64,000 nucleotides of DNA from JAEXOD01 sp043805435 (GTDB taxonomy: Bacteria; Bacteroidota; Ignavibacteria; Ignavibacteriales; Melioribacteraceae), in NCBI GenBank assembly GCA_043805435.1, contig JAZDHY010000049.1:24998-88997 (forward strand). Direction: 5' to 3'. The notes beneath the pieces were generated by a model. The model was not told where the DNA came from, ran no database searches, and saw nothing but the letters and a program-made list of their open reading frames with translations. The translations under genes were made by a program, and so were the position numbers. Positions 25,566-33,681 of this stretch are shown in pieces (positions within the stretch are counted from its first letter, which is position 1; each line of letters starts with the position of its first letter).

Positions 25566-26009
25566 TTAATTATATAAAATTCTAATTGGTTCATTTGTTA
25601 CCACGTGCTTAATCAATTCTTTAAACTCTTGTGTGTCATAAGTCCCAAGTTCCGTATGAGTTTTATAATACTTTTCCGGTATTGGGTGAGTTCCAACAAC
25701 TACTTTAAGCTTGTATTTTGTTTCAATAAAATCAATAAATTTATTGATAAAAGGACAAGGGGGATAACCCACAACTAATCCGGTGGCTAAATGAATAACT
25801 TCTGCCCCGTTTTTAATCATCTCTTCGGGTGTGTATTCAATATTCCCGCCGGGGCAACCGTTACAACTTGTATAACCAACTAATTCGATTTTTTCGTTTT
25901 TATAAAGTTCAAAAGCACCATCGCGGTTTTTAAGTGCCTTAAAACATTTGCCACCGGCACAACTTTTATATCTATCGCAAATTATTATACCAATTTTAGT
26001 CGTTTTCAT
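25566..26009 (-). CDS. CGGC domain protein
   Basis: This 147-residue protein is rich in cysteine pairs: CAGGKC near residue 17, CNGCPGG in the middle and PPCPF near residue 103. This fits the CGGC domain family, thought to bind a metal or cluster. No enzyme activity is established for that family. It lies 3 bp after the Mrp gene and 11 bp before radical SAM protein B, so it shares the operon with Fe-S handling proteins. Confidence 0.82.
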   Translation of the reverse strand: MKTTKIGIIICDRYKSCAGGKCFKALKNRDGAFELYKNEKIELVGYTSCNGCPGGNIEYTPEEMIKNGAEVIHLATGLVVGYPPCPFINKFIDFIETKYKLKVVVGTHPIPEKYYKTHTELGTYDTQEFKELIKHVVTNEPIRILYN

Positions 26010-26012
26010 AAT

Positions 26013-26828
26013 TTATTCTACATTCAATTTGAGTTCTATTTTTTTTGAAATAACATTAAAAACTAAAGATATTGGAGAGTTTGGATTTTTTAATACAATA
26101 GGAGTTCCAAGGTCGCTTAAAATTCGTACATCAATATCAATTGGTACAGAACCTAAAAAAACGACGTTATTATCTTTAGCAAGTTTTTCGCCGCCACCGG
26201 CTCCAAATAAATCAATTTTTGTGTTACAGTTTGGGCAGACAAATCCGGCCATATTTTCAATAATACCAATATGCGGAATTTCTAATTTTTTAGCCATATT
26301 AATAGCACGTTCGGCATCAATTATTGAAACATCTTGCGGAGTAGTAACAATTACGGCATAATCGGGTTTCATTTGTTGAGCAACTGTTAAAATCTCGTCA
26401 CCGGTTCCCGGAGGTAAATCGGCAATTAAAAAATCTAATTCGCCCCAGTCAACATCTGCTAAAAATTGACTAATTATTTTTGAACGCATAGGTCCTCGCC
26501 AAATTAAAGCTTGGCCCTGTTTAATTAATCCGGCTACAGAAATCATCTTAACGCCAAATTTTTCATAAGGGTAAATTGATTCGTTAAAAACTATTGCATC
26601 CGAATCTATGCCCAACATTTTGGGTACGTTTGGTCCGGTTATGTCAGCATCTAATATACCGGTATTAAAACCTTCTAATTGTAACGAATATGCTAAATTA
26701 ACACTTACTGTTGTTTTACCTACACCGCCTTTTCCGCTAAAAACAGCAATGCGATGTTTAATTTTTGAAATAGTATTTTGTATCTTTAACTCTTCATCTT
26801 TTTGGTCTTGATTTTCGCAGCTTTCCAT
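26013..26828 (-). CDS. Mrp/NBP35-type Fe-S cluster carrier ATPase
   Basis: This 271-residue protein, from the preferred start MESCENQD, has GKGGVGKTT (Walker A), DLPPGTGD (Walker B) and the C-terminal cluster-bridging CPNC (AGFVCPNC) of the Mrp/ApbC/NBP35 family. The family holds a [4Fe-4S] cluster between subunits and hands it on. I start it at the ATG at 26828 because AGG lies 8 bp upstream and this leaves a 19-bp gap. A longer frame from 26888 would overlap the preceding gene by 41 bp. Desulfovibrio ORP operons also carry an Mrp-type gene. Confidence 0.92.
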   Translation of the reverse strand: MESCENQDQKDEELKIQNTISKIKHRIAVFSGKGGVGKTTVSVNLAYSLQLEGFNTGILDADITGPNVPKMLGIDSDAIVFNESIYPYEKFGVKMISVAGLIKQGQALIWRGPMRSKIISQFLADVDWGELDFLIADLPPGTGDEILTVAQQMKPDYAVIVTTPQDVSIIDAERAINMAKKLEIPHIGIIENMAGFVCPNCNTKIDLFGAGGGEKLAKDNNVVFLGSVPIDIDVRILSDLGTPIVLKNPNSPISLVFNVISKKIELKLNVE

Positions 26829-26847
26829 TATTACAACCTGTTTATGT

Positions 26848-28188
26848 TTAATTAATTTGTCTTTGTTTAATTGCTCCGATAGCCGCATTTATTATAGGGT
26901 AAACAACGGGTGAAGCTGTTAATAGGGGATGTGTGCCTATTTGTAAAGTACTTATGTCAATATCAGTCATTTTATTAAGAATAATTACCGAAATCATGTT
27001 TATCATTTCGCCAATTGAATCGCCACCCATTATTTGGCAGCCCATCAAAGTATGCGAATATGTAGAAAAAATAAGCTTTACAGTCACTTCCGAAGCTCCG
27101 GGAAGTTTGCCCGGATGTCTATCAATAGATTTAGTCATTCCAATTACATAATCCAAATTTCTGTTCTTTGCTCTTTTTTCGGTTATACCGCTTACGGCAA
27201 ATGCGGTATTGCCAATTTTTGTGGAAAATGTACCCAAAACACCTTGATACTGCCTTATAACTTTAATTGAATATAAGTTTGAACCAACCAGCCGTCCTTC
27301 TGAAACAGCCGTTGAAGCAAGCATAATATTAGAATATTCGCCTGTAAAATAATCGTATTTTGCAGCACAATCTCCAATTGCAAAAATATCCTTTTCAGAA
27401 GTCCTCAAATAGTCGTCAACAATTACTCCCAGTCCGTCTTTATACGAAACATCTATATTTTTTACCAAATCCAAATTAGGTTTATAACCGCACGAAACTA
27501 TTAACATATTGCCATTTATTATACTGCCGTCGCTTAATTCAACACCGGTAATTTTATTACCTCCAAGAACCTTTTTAATGCTTTTATCTGTAATTATTAC
27601 TCCGCCGTTACTAATTAAAATATCTTTAACGCTGCTGCCGAATTCGCTATCCATTGTGGGTAATAAAGAATCTTGCATTTCAACTAAAACAACTTTTTTA
27701 TCAGCCTTTAATAATTCGTCCGTTACTTCAATTCCTATATATCCGCCGCCAAGTACAATAATATTTTCCGCTTTTTCAATTTCAATTTTAAGATTTACAA
27801 GATAATCTCTGTCTTTTTTTATTAAAAAAACACCATCCTTATTTACGCCTTCTATATTTGGAAGTACAGCATTTGAACCGGTTGCTATTACAAGTTTTTC
27901 AAATTTTATTTTTTCTTCGTTATCCAAAATTAATTCATGGTCAGTGCGCCCAACTACTACAGAGCAAATAATATCTATTCCATTTGCTATTAGAGGTGTA
28001 TCGGGCATAATATTATCATCAACACAGTTTAGTGTATGGATGGTATATGGGATACCGCACGGTATCATGGGTTTGGATTCTTTTCTTATAAGTGCTATTT
28101 TTTTATTGGGATATGTATTTTTTGCGGAAAGTGCACAGGTTAAACCGGCAGGTCCGCCGCCAATAATTACAATATCATATGATTTCAT
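26848..28188 (-). CDS. CoA-disulfide reductase / NADH oxidase-like flavoprotein
   Basis: This 446-residue pyridine-nucleotide-disulfide oxidoreductase has the FAD-binding IIGGGPAGLTCAL (8-20). A single redox cysteine Cys44 in PCGIPYTI aligns with the active cysteine of CoA-disulfide reductases and NADH oxidases. The second dinucleotide site is VLGGGYIGIE, and AIGDCA binds the FAD ribityl. It probably reduces a disulfide, polysulfide or oxygen with NADH. Its place inside a cluster of oxygen-sensitive Fe-S proteins suggests a protective or persulfide-supplying role, which is inference. Confidence 0.88.
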   Translation of the reverse strand: MKSYDIVIIGGGPAGLTCALSAKNTYPNKKIALIRKESKPMIPCGIPYTIHTLNCVDDNIMPDTPLIANGIDIICSVVVGRTDHELILDNEEKIKFEKLVIATGSNAVLPNIEGVNKDGVFLIKKDRDYLVNLKIEIEKAENIIVLGGGYIGIEVTDELLKADKKVVLVEMQDSLLPTMDSEFGSSVKDILISNGGVIITDKSIKKVLGGNKITGVELSDGSIINGNMLIVSCGYKPNLDLVKNIDVSYKDGLGVIVDDYLRTSEKDIFAIGDCAAKYDYFTGEYSNIMLASTAVSEGRLVGSNLYSIKVIRQYQGVLGTFSTKIGNTAFAVSGITEKRAKNRNLDYVIGMTKSIDRHPGKLPGASEVTVKLIFSTYSHTLMGCQIMGGDSIGEMINMISVIILNKMTDIDISTLQIGTHPLLTASPVVYPIINAAIGAIKQRQIN

Positions 28189-28220
28189 TTTCTGCCTTAA
28201 AATAGTTATAAATTTTTATT

Positions 28221-29084
28221 TTAATTTTTATCTTTTTTACTGTGGAAATGTAGTACACTTGTTCCGACTTTATTTTTACAAATATCTGCTATTGTTTGGC
28301 ATTTAACTTTGAACAAAAAATAAATGTCCTTTTTTTCATTTAACAACGTTTCGTAATTACCTTGTCCTTTTGCAATAATCATATCGCAAGAGTTATAGAT
28401 CCTTAAAAATTCATCCGTGCATTGTTCTATAGCTGTACCGGCAATTTTACTTCCGCTTTCAATAACTCTGCAAATTTTATCTATTTCCAATCTTCTTGCG
28501 TCTTCTAATGTAATATCGTTGTAAACTTGGTTGCTGCGTACGGCAAAAATTATCTCTTTGGGTAATAATTGTTTAATCAAAAACTTATCAAAAATTGCTT
28601 CTTCATAGTTATCTGCAATAAATAAAACCTGTTTTGCGTTTTTTATATCTTCTTTAAATCTTTGGTATGATGATAAATTGAGATTATTTGAAGTGATGAA
28701 ATTTATTTCTTTTTCAAGATCAAAATTAGGATTGGCTGCCATATCAATTGTATTACCCATTATAGAAATTCTTAGTGCCATTTCTAATTTATCCTCAGTT
28801 CCGTCAACTAATACCGATAAATAACTAATATATTTTTCAGCTTGTATTCTGTTTTTTTCTTTTATGGCAGTAAATATGCTATTTACGTCTAAATATTTCT
28901 TCATAACATCTAACATTATTAAAGAAAAGTGTGGAGCCGAAGCAATGTTTTTGTTTTTTAGTATTAATTCCATAGTTTCAAAAATTATTTTATTTTGTGT
29001 TTCTGTATCTTTAATCCCAAGCAGTTTACTAAGCGAATATGATTGTTGAACTATACATGGAATACAACCGGGGGAATTTAACAT
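28221..29084 (-). CDS. DUF89 / ARMT1-like family protein
   Basis: This 287-residue protein has an N-terminal CIPCIVQQ, as in the archaeal/anaerobe DUF89 (COG1578) branch. It also has the metal-site segments FIADNYEEAIFD, VRSNQVYND and IIAKGQGNYE near the C-terminus. DUF89 members are metal-dependent phosphatases that destroy damaged or unwanted metabolites; the target here is unknown. It lies between radical SAM protein A (23 bp) and the flavoprotein gene (32 bp). Confidence 0.85.
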   Translation of the reverse strand: MLNSPGCIPCIVQQSYSLSKLLGIKDTETQNKIIFETMELILKNKNIASAPHFSLIMLDVMKKYLDVNSIFTAIKEKNRIQAEKYISYLSVLVDGTEDKLEMALRISIMGNTIDMAANPNFDLEKEINFITSNNLNLSSYQRFKEDIKNAKQVLFIADNYEEAIFDKFLIKQLLPKEIIFAVRSNQVYNDITLEDARRLEIDKICRVIESGSKIAGTAIEQCTDEFLRIYNSCDMIIAKGQGNYETLLNEKKDIYFLFKVKCQTIADICKNKVGTSVLHFHSKKDKN

Positions 29085-29107
29085 TATAATAGGGTTCTCC
29101 TTAATTT

Positions 29108-30037
29108 TTAATTATTGTGTGAATAAAAACTTTCGCCTTGAAAAGTCTTTTTTAATAACAAACCATTATTTTCTAATTCGTTAAGTTGTTGTATGCCCCA
29201 TCCGTTGGTTGATGCAAGTTTTAATACTTCATTTTCTTTCATTGGGTGCATTGAAAGTATTCCTAAGAGCTGTTCTTGAAAATCACCTACAGTTAAAAAG
29301 TCCGGAGTGTCGGGGCAGCAAAGCATTTGCACATTATTTAAGTTTTGTTCAACAAATGTTTTTATTTTTGCCAATTGTTCACAGCTTGGCGAATAAGCAT
29401 AATCTTTTACAGTTGGACGAATTGGAATAGAAAAATACGACATGCTGCGTTTTAATGTTTGTAAATAACTACATACCGCTCCAACCTCTGTAAGGCTGTC
29501 ATTTAGGTTATTAATAAGCATTGTTTCGGTAAATAATTTACCGTTATATTGTTCTGCAAAATCGCTTATACCTTGTAAAATTGTTGCAAATCGCAGTCTT
29601 TTATGGGGTCTGTTTATCTTATTCCATAGTACTTCATTTACAGTATCAAGTTTAATAGAAACAATATCTGCAAACATTAAATTTTCTTTTACATTATTAT
29701 TCCACATAAGTGAAGAATTTGTAAATACAATTATTTTATAACCAAATTCACGTATTAACTCTATTTCTTTAGAAAGATTAGTATCAAGCGTAGCTTCACC
29801 ATTTGGTATAAAACCAATGTAGTCTATCTTTATATTTTCTTTTTGCAGTTGTTCTATTTTATTTTTTACAAAAAAGAATAATTGATAAGGACTAAAACAG
29901 GAATCTCTGTTTGTGGAGCAACAGTCGGCACCACCGGCTTGACAATAGATACAATTATAAGTACAAGTTTTACAAAGCACGTTGTTGATTATTAAAACAT
30001 TCCCAAATCGTCTTGAAGGAATTGGCCCAAAAATCAT
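29108..30037 (-). CDS. Radical SAM protein A (COG0731-like), first gene of the ORP-like operon
   Basis: This 309-residue protein begins FGPIPSRRFGNVL and has the cluster motif CTYNCIYC, followed by a short cysteine-rich loop GADCC not seen in copy B. NGEATLD and VSIKLDT match copy B. The C-terminus again has an HPMKE winged-helix-like region. The annotated ATG at 30037 has only a weak upstream signal. An in-frame extension of about 45 codons runs up to AGGAG at 30176-30180 but lacks a standard start. Substrate unknown. Confidence 0.88.
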   Translation of the reverse strand: MIFGPIPSRRFGNVLIINNVLCKTCTYNCIYCQAGGADCCSTNRDSCFSPYQLFFFVKNKIEQLQKENIKIDYIGFIPNGEATLDTNLSKEIELIREFGYKIIVFTNSSLMWNNNVKENLMFADIVSIKLDTVNEVLWNKINRPHKRLRFATILQGISDFAEQYNGKLFTETMLINNLNDSLTEVGAVCSYLQTLKRSMSYFSIPIRPTVKDYAYSPSCEQLAKIKTFVEQNLNNVQMLCCPDTPDFLTVGDFQEQLLGILSMHPMKENEVLKLASTNGWGIQQLNELENNGLLLKKTFQGESFYSHNN

Positions 30038-30180
30038 TTTGTTTCGACATTCGGGGTTGCTAAGTATGTTATTTTCAAGTTTAGTTGAAAATTTTAATAC
30101 TTGATTGCGCCAAGCTTCTGTAATATTTCTTAAAACGTTTTTCGATTTGTTTATTTGTGTTTCGATTTTAATAATCTCCT
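30038..30180 (-). other. Leader of the operon or N-terminal extension of radical SAM protein A
   Basis: Reading on the minus strand, AGGAG (30176-30180) is preceded by an in-frame TAG. It is then followed by an uninterrupted frame into the ATG at 30037 with no ATG, GTG or TTG codon. Translated, it would contain a helical segment (ITEAWRNQVLKFSTKLENN). Either this is a 5' untranslated leader of about 150 nt, or translation begins at a rare ATT or ATC just after the AGGAG. Confidence 0.35.
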
Positions 30181-30203
30181 AATTTTGTGTCACTACCTAA
30201 GAA

Positions 30204-30220
30204 CTCAATTTGTATGCCAA
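30204..30220 (-). promoter_or_regulatory. Candidate sigma54 (-24/-12) promoter for the ORP-like operon
   Basis: The minus strand reads TTGGCATACAAATTGAG. It has the invariant GG of the -24 box followed, after exactly 10 bases, by GA where the consensus has GC. The TTG of the -12 element is intact. It points into the radical SAM operon and lies about 57 bp from the nearer palindromic site. A sigma54 activator is encoded divergently, so this is the expected kind of promoter. One mismatch in the -12 box keeps confidence moderate. Confidence 0.55.
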
Positions 30221-30269
30221 TTATAAATGCCGGTTTTTAGCTTTTTTTTCCGATAATGATTGCATTGTT

Positions 30270-30285
30270 ATTGCATAAATGCAAT
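30270..30285. promoter_or_regulatory. Palindromic operator site A (ATTGCA-N4-TGCAAT)
   Basis: The sequence ATTGCATAAATGCAAT is a 16-bp inverted repeat. It lies about 85 bp upstream of the expected operon transcription start, the usual distance for a sigma54 activator site, and also upstream of the activator gene itself. An extra half site ATTGCA lies 11 bp away at 30259-30264. Confidence 0.65.
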
Positions 30286-30299
30286 ATTAGTGCACGTCT

Positions 30300-30315
30300 A
30301 TTGCATAATTGCAAT
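30300..30315. promoter_or_regulatory. Palindromic operator site B (ATTGCA-N4-TGCAAT)
   Basis: The sequence ATTGCATAATTGCAAT has the same arms as site A and differs at one base of the spacer. The centres of A and B are exactly 30 bp apart, about three helical turns. Two activator dimers would therefore bind the same DNA face. Confidence 0.65.
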
Positions 30316-30353
30316 AATAAATGTAAATTTAAATTAATAAATTTAGGATTAAT

Positions 30354-32081
30354 ATGGAAAACTACGATTTAGAAATAGACACTCATCTTGAGAACTTCAT
30401 AATCCCGGACGGAATAGTTGTAATTGGTGCCGATTGTGTTTTGGTTTCTTCAAATGAAGCTGTTGAAAGGATTACCGGATTTAAAGATATAGAATTGATA
30501 AAACAAAAATGTGATGTTCTTTTTAGGGATGATGACAATAATAATCATAATATTGTTATAGATGCTTTAACAACCGGACAAACATATTCAAATTTATCAA
30601 TATATATCAATTGTAAAAATGGAGATAAAAAAAACGTGCTGGCTTCTATAACACCTGTACATAAAGGAAAAGAGAATATCATAGGCGTTATTTTTGTTTT
30701 TCGAGATACTAAAGAAATGCTTTTATTAGCTAAAGAGCTTGAAAAAAAAACAACACAACTAATTAATGAAAGAAATAAATTGGAAGCAATTTTTAACAGT
30801 AACATTGAAGGAACATTTACAATAGATAATAATTGGTTTATCACTTCATTTAATAAATCTGCCGAAAAAATTACAGGTTATAAAAGGGAAGAGGCTATTG
30901 GGCAAAAATGTTGGAATATATTTAAATCTAATATTTGTCAAAACGGATGTCATATGGAACAAACAATGACAAAGGGTAAAGCCACATTGGGGAATGAATT
31001 AACTATTTTTAATAAGAACAATAAAATTATACCAATTAGGGTTAATTCGGGAATTTTAGTAGATAATAAAAATATTAAAATAGGAGCTGTTGAAACATTT
31101 ATTGATATTTCTGAAATAAAAAACCTATCCGAACATATTCTTGAAAAATTTAAACTGGAAAATATTGTAGGTACAAGTAAAAAGATGGAAAAAATATTTA
31201 GTCTGTGCAAAAGTGTATCGCAAACAAGAAGTTCTGTTTTATTAACCGGTGAAAGTGGAACAGGTAAGGAGTTGGTGGCAAGAGCTATACATATAGGCAG
31301 TTCTGAAAAAAATGCACCATTTGTAGCTTTAAACTGCAGTGCGTTTGCGGAATCATTAATTGAAAGTGAATTGTTTGGGCATGAAGCAGGAGCTTTTACA
31401 GGTGCTATAAAAACAAAAATGGGCCATTTTGAACTTGCACAAGGCGGTACTTTATTTCTTGATGAAATAGGGGATATTTCTTCGGCTGTTCAAACAAAAC
31501 TTTTACGGGTGCTGGAAACCCGGCAGTTTGAGCGGGTTGGCGGTACAAAAACAATAAAAATGGATGTGAGGATAATAGCTGCAACAAACAAAAATTTACA
31601 AGAAGAAATACAGAGTGGACGATTTAGAGAAGATCTGCTTTTTAGAATAAATGTTATGCATATAAATCTGCCGCCTTTACGCGAAAGAATTGAGGATTTA
31701 CCATTATTAATTGAGCATTTTTTAAGTTCGTTTAACCGAAAATTTAATAAATTTATTCAAGGCTTATCTTCGGCGGCTTATAAAATATTTTTGTTTTATA
31801 ATTGGCCCGGAAATATTCGCGAATTGGAAAACGTACTTGAACATTGTTTTATTTTATGTACCGGCAGCACAATAGAACTTGATCATTTACCCGAAAGATT
31901 ATTAACCGGTAGTGTTGCTTCAAACACAATTACGGTAAAATTACCATTACAAAATGCCGAAATTGATGTTATTAATAAAGCACTAAAAAAACATGATTTT
32001 AACAAAACAAAGGCAGCAGCCGAATTGGGGATTGATAAATCCACTCTTTGGAGAAAGATGAAACGATTTAATATAAAATGA
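30354..32081 (+). CDS. Sigma54-dependent activator with Cys-containing PAS domain (OrpR-like)
   Basis: This 575-residue enhancer-binding protein has a first PAS domain at about 15-120. A second at about 145-255 carries Cys186-x8-Cys195-x3-Cys199. The AAA+ domain has Walker A GESGTGKE (299-306), the sigma54-contacting GAFTGA (346-351) and Walker B LFLDEIGD (367-374). A Fis-type helix-turn-helix ends the protein (NKTKAAAELGIDKSTLWRKMK). There is no receiver domain, so it responds to a signal directly. The three-Cys PAS motif suggests Fe-S or redox sensing, as described for OrpR of Desulfovibrio. It is divergent from the operon it probably controls. Confidence 0.92.
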   Translation: MENYDLEIDTHLENFIIPDGIVVIGADCVLVSSNEAVERITGFKDIELIKQKCDVLFRDDDNNNHNIVIDALTTGQTYSNLSIYINCKNGDKKNVLASITPVHKGKENIIGVIFVFRDTKEMLLLAKELEKKTTQLINERNKLEAIFNSNIEGTFTIDNNWFITSFNKSAEKITGYKREEAIGQKCWNIFKSNICQNGCHMEQTMTKGKATLGNELTIFNKNNKIIPIRVNSGILVDNKNIKIGAVETFIDISEIKNLSEHILEKFKLENIVGTSKKMEKIFSLCKSVSQTRSSVLLTGESGTGKELVARAIHIGSSEKNAPFVALNCSAFAESLIESELFGHEAGAFTGAIKTKMGHFELAQGGTLFLDEIGDISSAVQTKLLRVLETRQFERVGGTKTIKMDVRIIAATNKNLQEEIQSGRFREDLLFRINVMHINLPPLRERIEDLPLLIEHFLSSFNRKFNKFIQGLSSAAYKIFLFYNWPGNIRELENVLEHCFILCTGSTIELDHLPERLLTGSVASNTITVKLPLQNAEIDVINKALKKHDFNKTKAAAELGIDKSTLWRKMKRFNIK

Positions 32082-32136
32082 CCGATATTTGGATATAATA
32101 GAGCTGAAAAAGGGTAAAACAAATCTTTAATTTATT

Positions 32137-33609
32137 CTATTTGAACCACTCATTAATATATTTTGCATCAAGATCGGCTTCGTTGTAATGATAAAATTCA
32201 TTAGTATGCAGCGAATAGGCGTAATCGTTGCTCCAAGCATGTCCAAACTTAATAATTTGATTTAATGCATCAATTATAAAATATAATTCATCATTTGTCA
32301 TTGTTGGATGTAAAGAAAGACGTACCCATCCCGGTTTTTCGGAAAGATCACCCTTATTTATTTTGTCTGTTATTCTTTTTGAACGACTTGGATCAACATG
32401 CAGTAAATAATGTCCATAAGTTCCAGCACACGAACATCCGCCGCGCATTTGTATTCCAAATCTATCATTTAAGTGTTTACATATTAAATTGTAATGTAAA
32501 TCTTCAACATAAAAAGATATTATTCCAATACGGTCTTCAATATTATTTGCTAAAATGTGCAGTTTTGGAATTTTACGCAAATTTGGGATTGCAATTTTTA
32601 ACAGTTCTTTTTCACGTTCAAGGATATTATCAACTCCCATTTCATTTTTTAGGTTAATACATAATGCTGCTTTAATAGTCTGTAAAAAGCCGGGGGTTCC
32701 ACCGTCTTCACGTGCTTCAATACTATTAACATATTTATAACCGCCCCAAGGATTTGTCCATTCTACTGTACCGCCTCCGGGATGATCGGGAATATTTCTT
32801 TTATATAGTTTTTTGTCAAAAATTAATACTCCCGAACTGCCCGGACCGCCTAAAAATTTGTGCGGAGAAAAGAAAATTGCATCAAGTTTTTCTTGGGGAT
32901 CCGCGGGGTGCATATCTATTTTTACATAAGGGGCGGAAGCGGCAAAGTCAACAAAACAATACCCTTCATATTGATGCATTTTTTTTGCCATTTTGTAATA
33001 ATCTGGTTGTATTCCCGTAACGTTTGAAGCGGCTGTAAACGACCCGATTTTTAATTTTCTATTTTTATATTTTTCAAGCAGTAAATCAAAGTGGTCATAA
33101 TTAACTAATCCGTTTTCATCGGGTTCAATAACCTCCACGTCGGCAATGGATTCTAACCATGAAGTATGATTTGAATGATGCTCCATGTGTGTAAGAAATA
33201 CTATTGGTCTTTCTTCAACCGGAATAATGGTATATTTATTTAATTGTTCGCAGATTTTAAGTCCTAAAAGCCTTTGAAACTTGTTTACAGCGGTTGTCAT
33301 GCCAAAACCAGCATTAATTATCACGTCATTGCTGTTGGCATTACAGTGGGCTTTAATGATTGATTGTGCCTTATGGTATGAATGAGTCATTAATGTTCCG
33401 GTAATACTTGTTTCGGAATGGGTATTGCCGACAAAAGGTGCAAAATTATTTAATAGCTTTTGTTCAATAGGGTTATAAAGTCTTCCGCTTGCAACCCAAT
33501 CGGCATATATTAATTTTTTTGTCCCAAAAGGAGTTGAAAAATTTTGGTCAATTCCAATAATATTATTGCGGAATTTTAAGAAATAATCTTGCAAAGAATT
33601 CATATACAC
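32137..33609 (-). CDS. Class V aminotransferase-fold PLP enzyme (cysteine desulfurase-like)
   Basis: This 490-residue protein has YADWVASGR at the N-terminus, ETSITG, LTHMEHHSN, VDFAASAPY (PLP-binding Asp) and the PLP lysine in SPHKFLGGPGSSG. A late GGCSCAGTYG loop could supply the mobile cysteine of desulfurases. It is longer than IscS/SufS, with an extra C-terminal part. Substrate is uncertain: selenocysteine/cysteine desulfuration or another class V reaction. The start is either GTG at 33609 or ATG two codons later. It converges on the sigma54 activator with no recognisable terminator between. Confidence 0.85.
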   Translation of the reverse strand: MYMNSLQDYFLKFRNNIIGIDQNFSTPFGTKKLIYADWVASGRLYNPIEQKLLNNFAPFVGNTHSETSITGTLMTHSYHKAQSIIKAHCNANSNDVIINAGFGMTTAVNKFQRLLGLKICEQLNKYTIIPVEERPIVFLTHMEHHSNHTSWLESIADVEVIEPDENGLVNYDHFDLLLEKYKNRKLKIGSFTAASNVTGIQPDYYKMAKKMHQYEGYCFVDFAASAPYVKIDMHPADPQEKLDAIFFSPHKFLGGPGSSGVLIFDKKLYKRNIPDHPGGGTVEWTNPWGGYKYVNSIEAREDGGTPGFLQTIKAALCINLKNEMGVDNILEREKELLKIAIPNLRKIPKLHILANNIEDRIGIISFYVEDLHYNLICKHLNDRFGIQMRGGCSCAGTYGHYLLHVDPSRSKRITDKINKGDLSEKPGWVRLSLHPTMTNDELYFIIDALNQIIKFGHAWSNDYAYSLHTNEFYHYNEADLDAKYINEWFK

Positions 33610-33681
33610 ACATTAATTAATAACTAAAATAGGAAATTATGAATCTAAGTTAATCAATACGGCTATTGTAGTCAAGCCGGA

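Noticed and set aside
25948..26361. 137-residue plus-strand ORF across the CGGC/Mrp junction
   Set aside because: It is antisense to two well-supported genes, and its hydrophobic runs are reverse readings of the Mrp P-loop region.
33660..33679. Terminator after the secreted hydrolase
   Set aside because: Only a 5-bp CGGCT/AGCCG stem with no T-run on the relevant strand.
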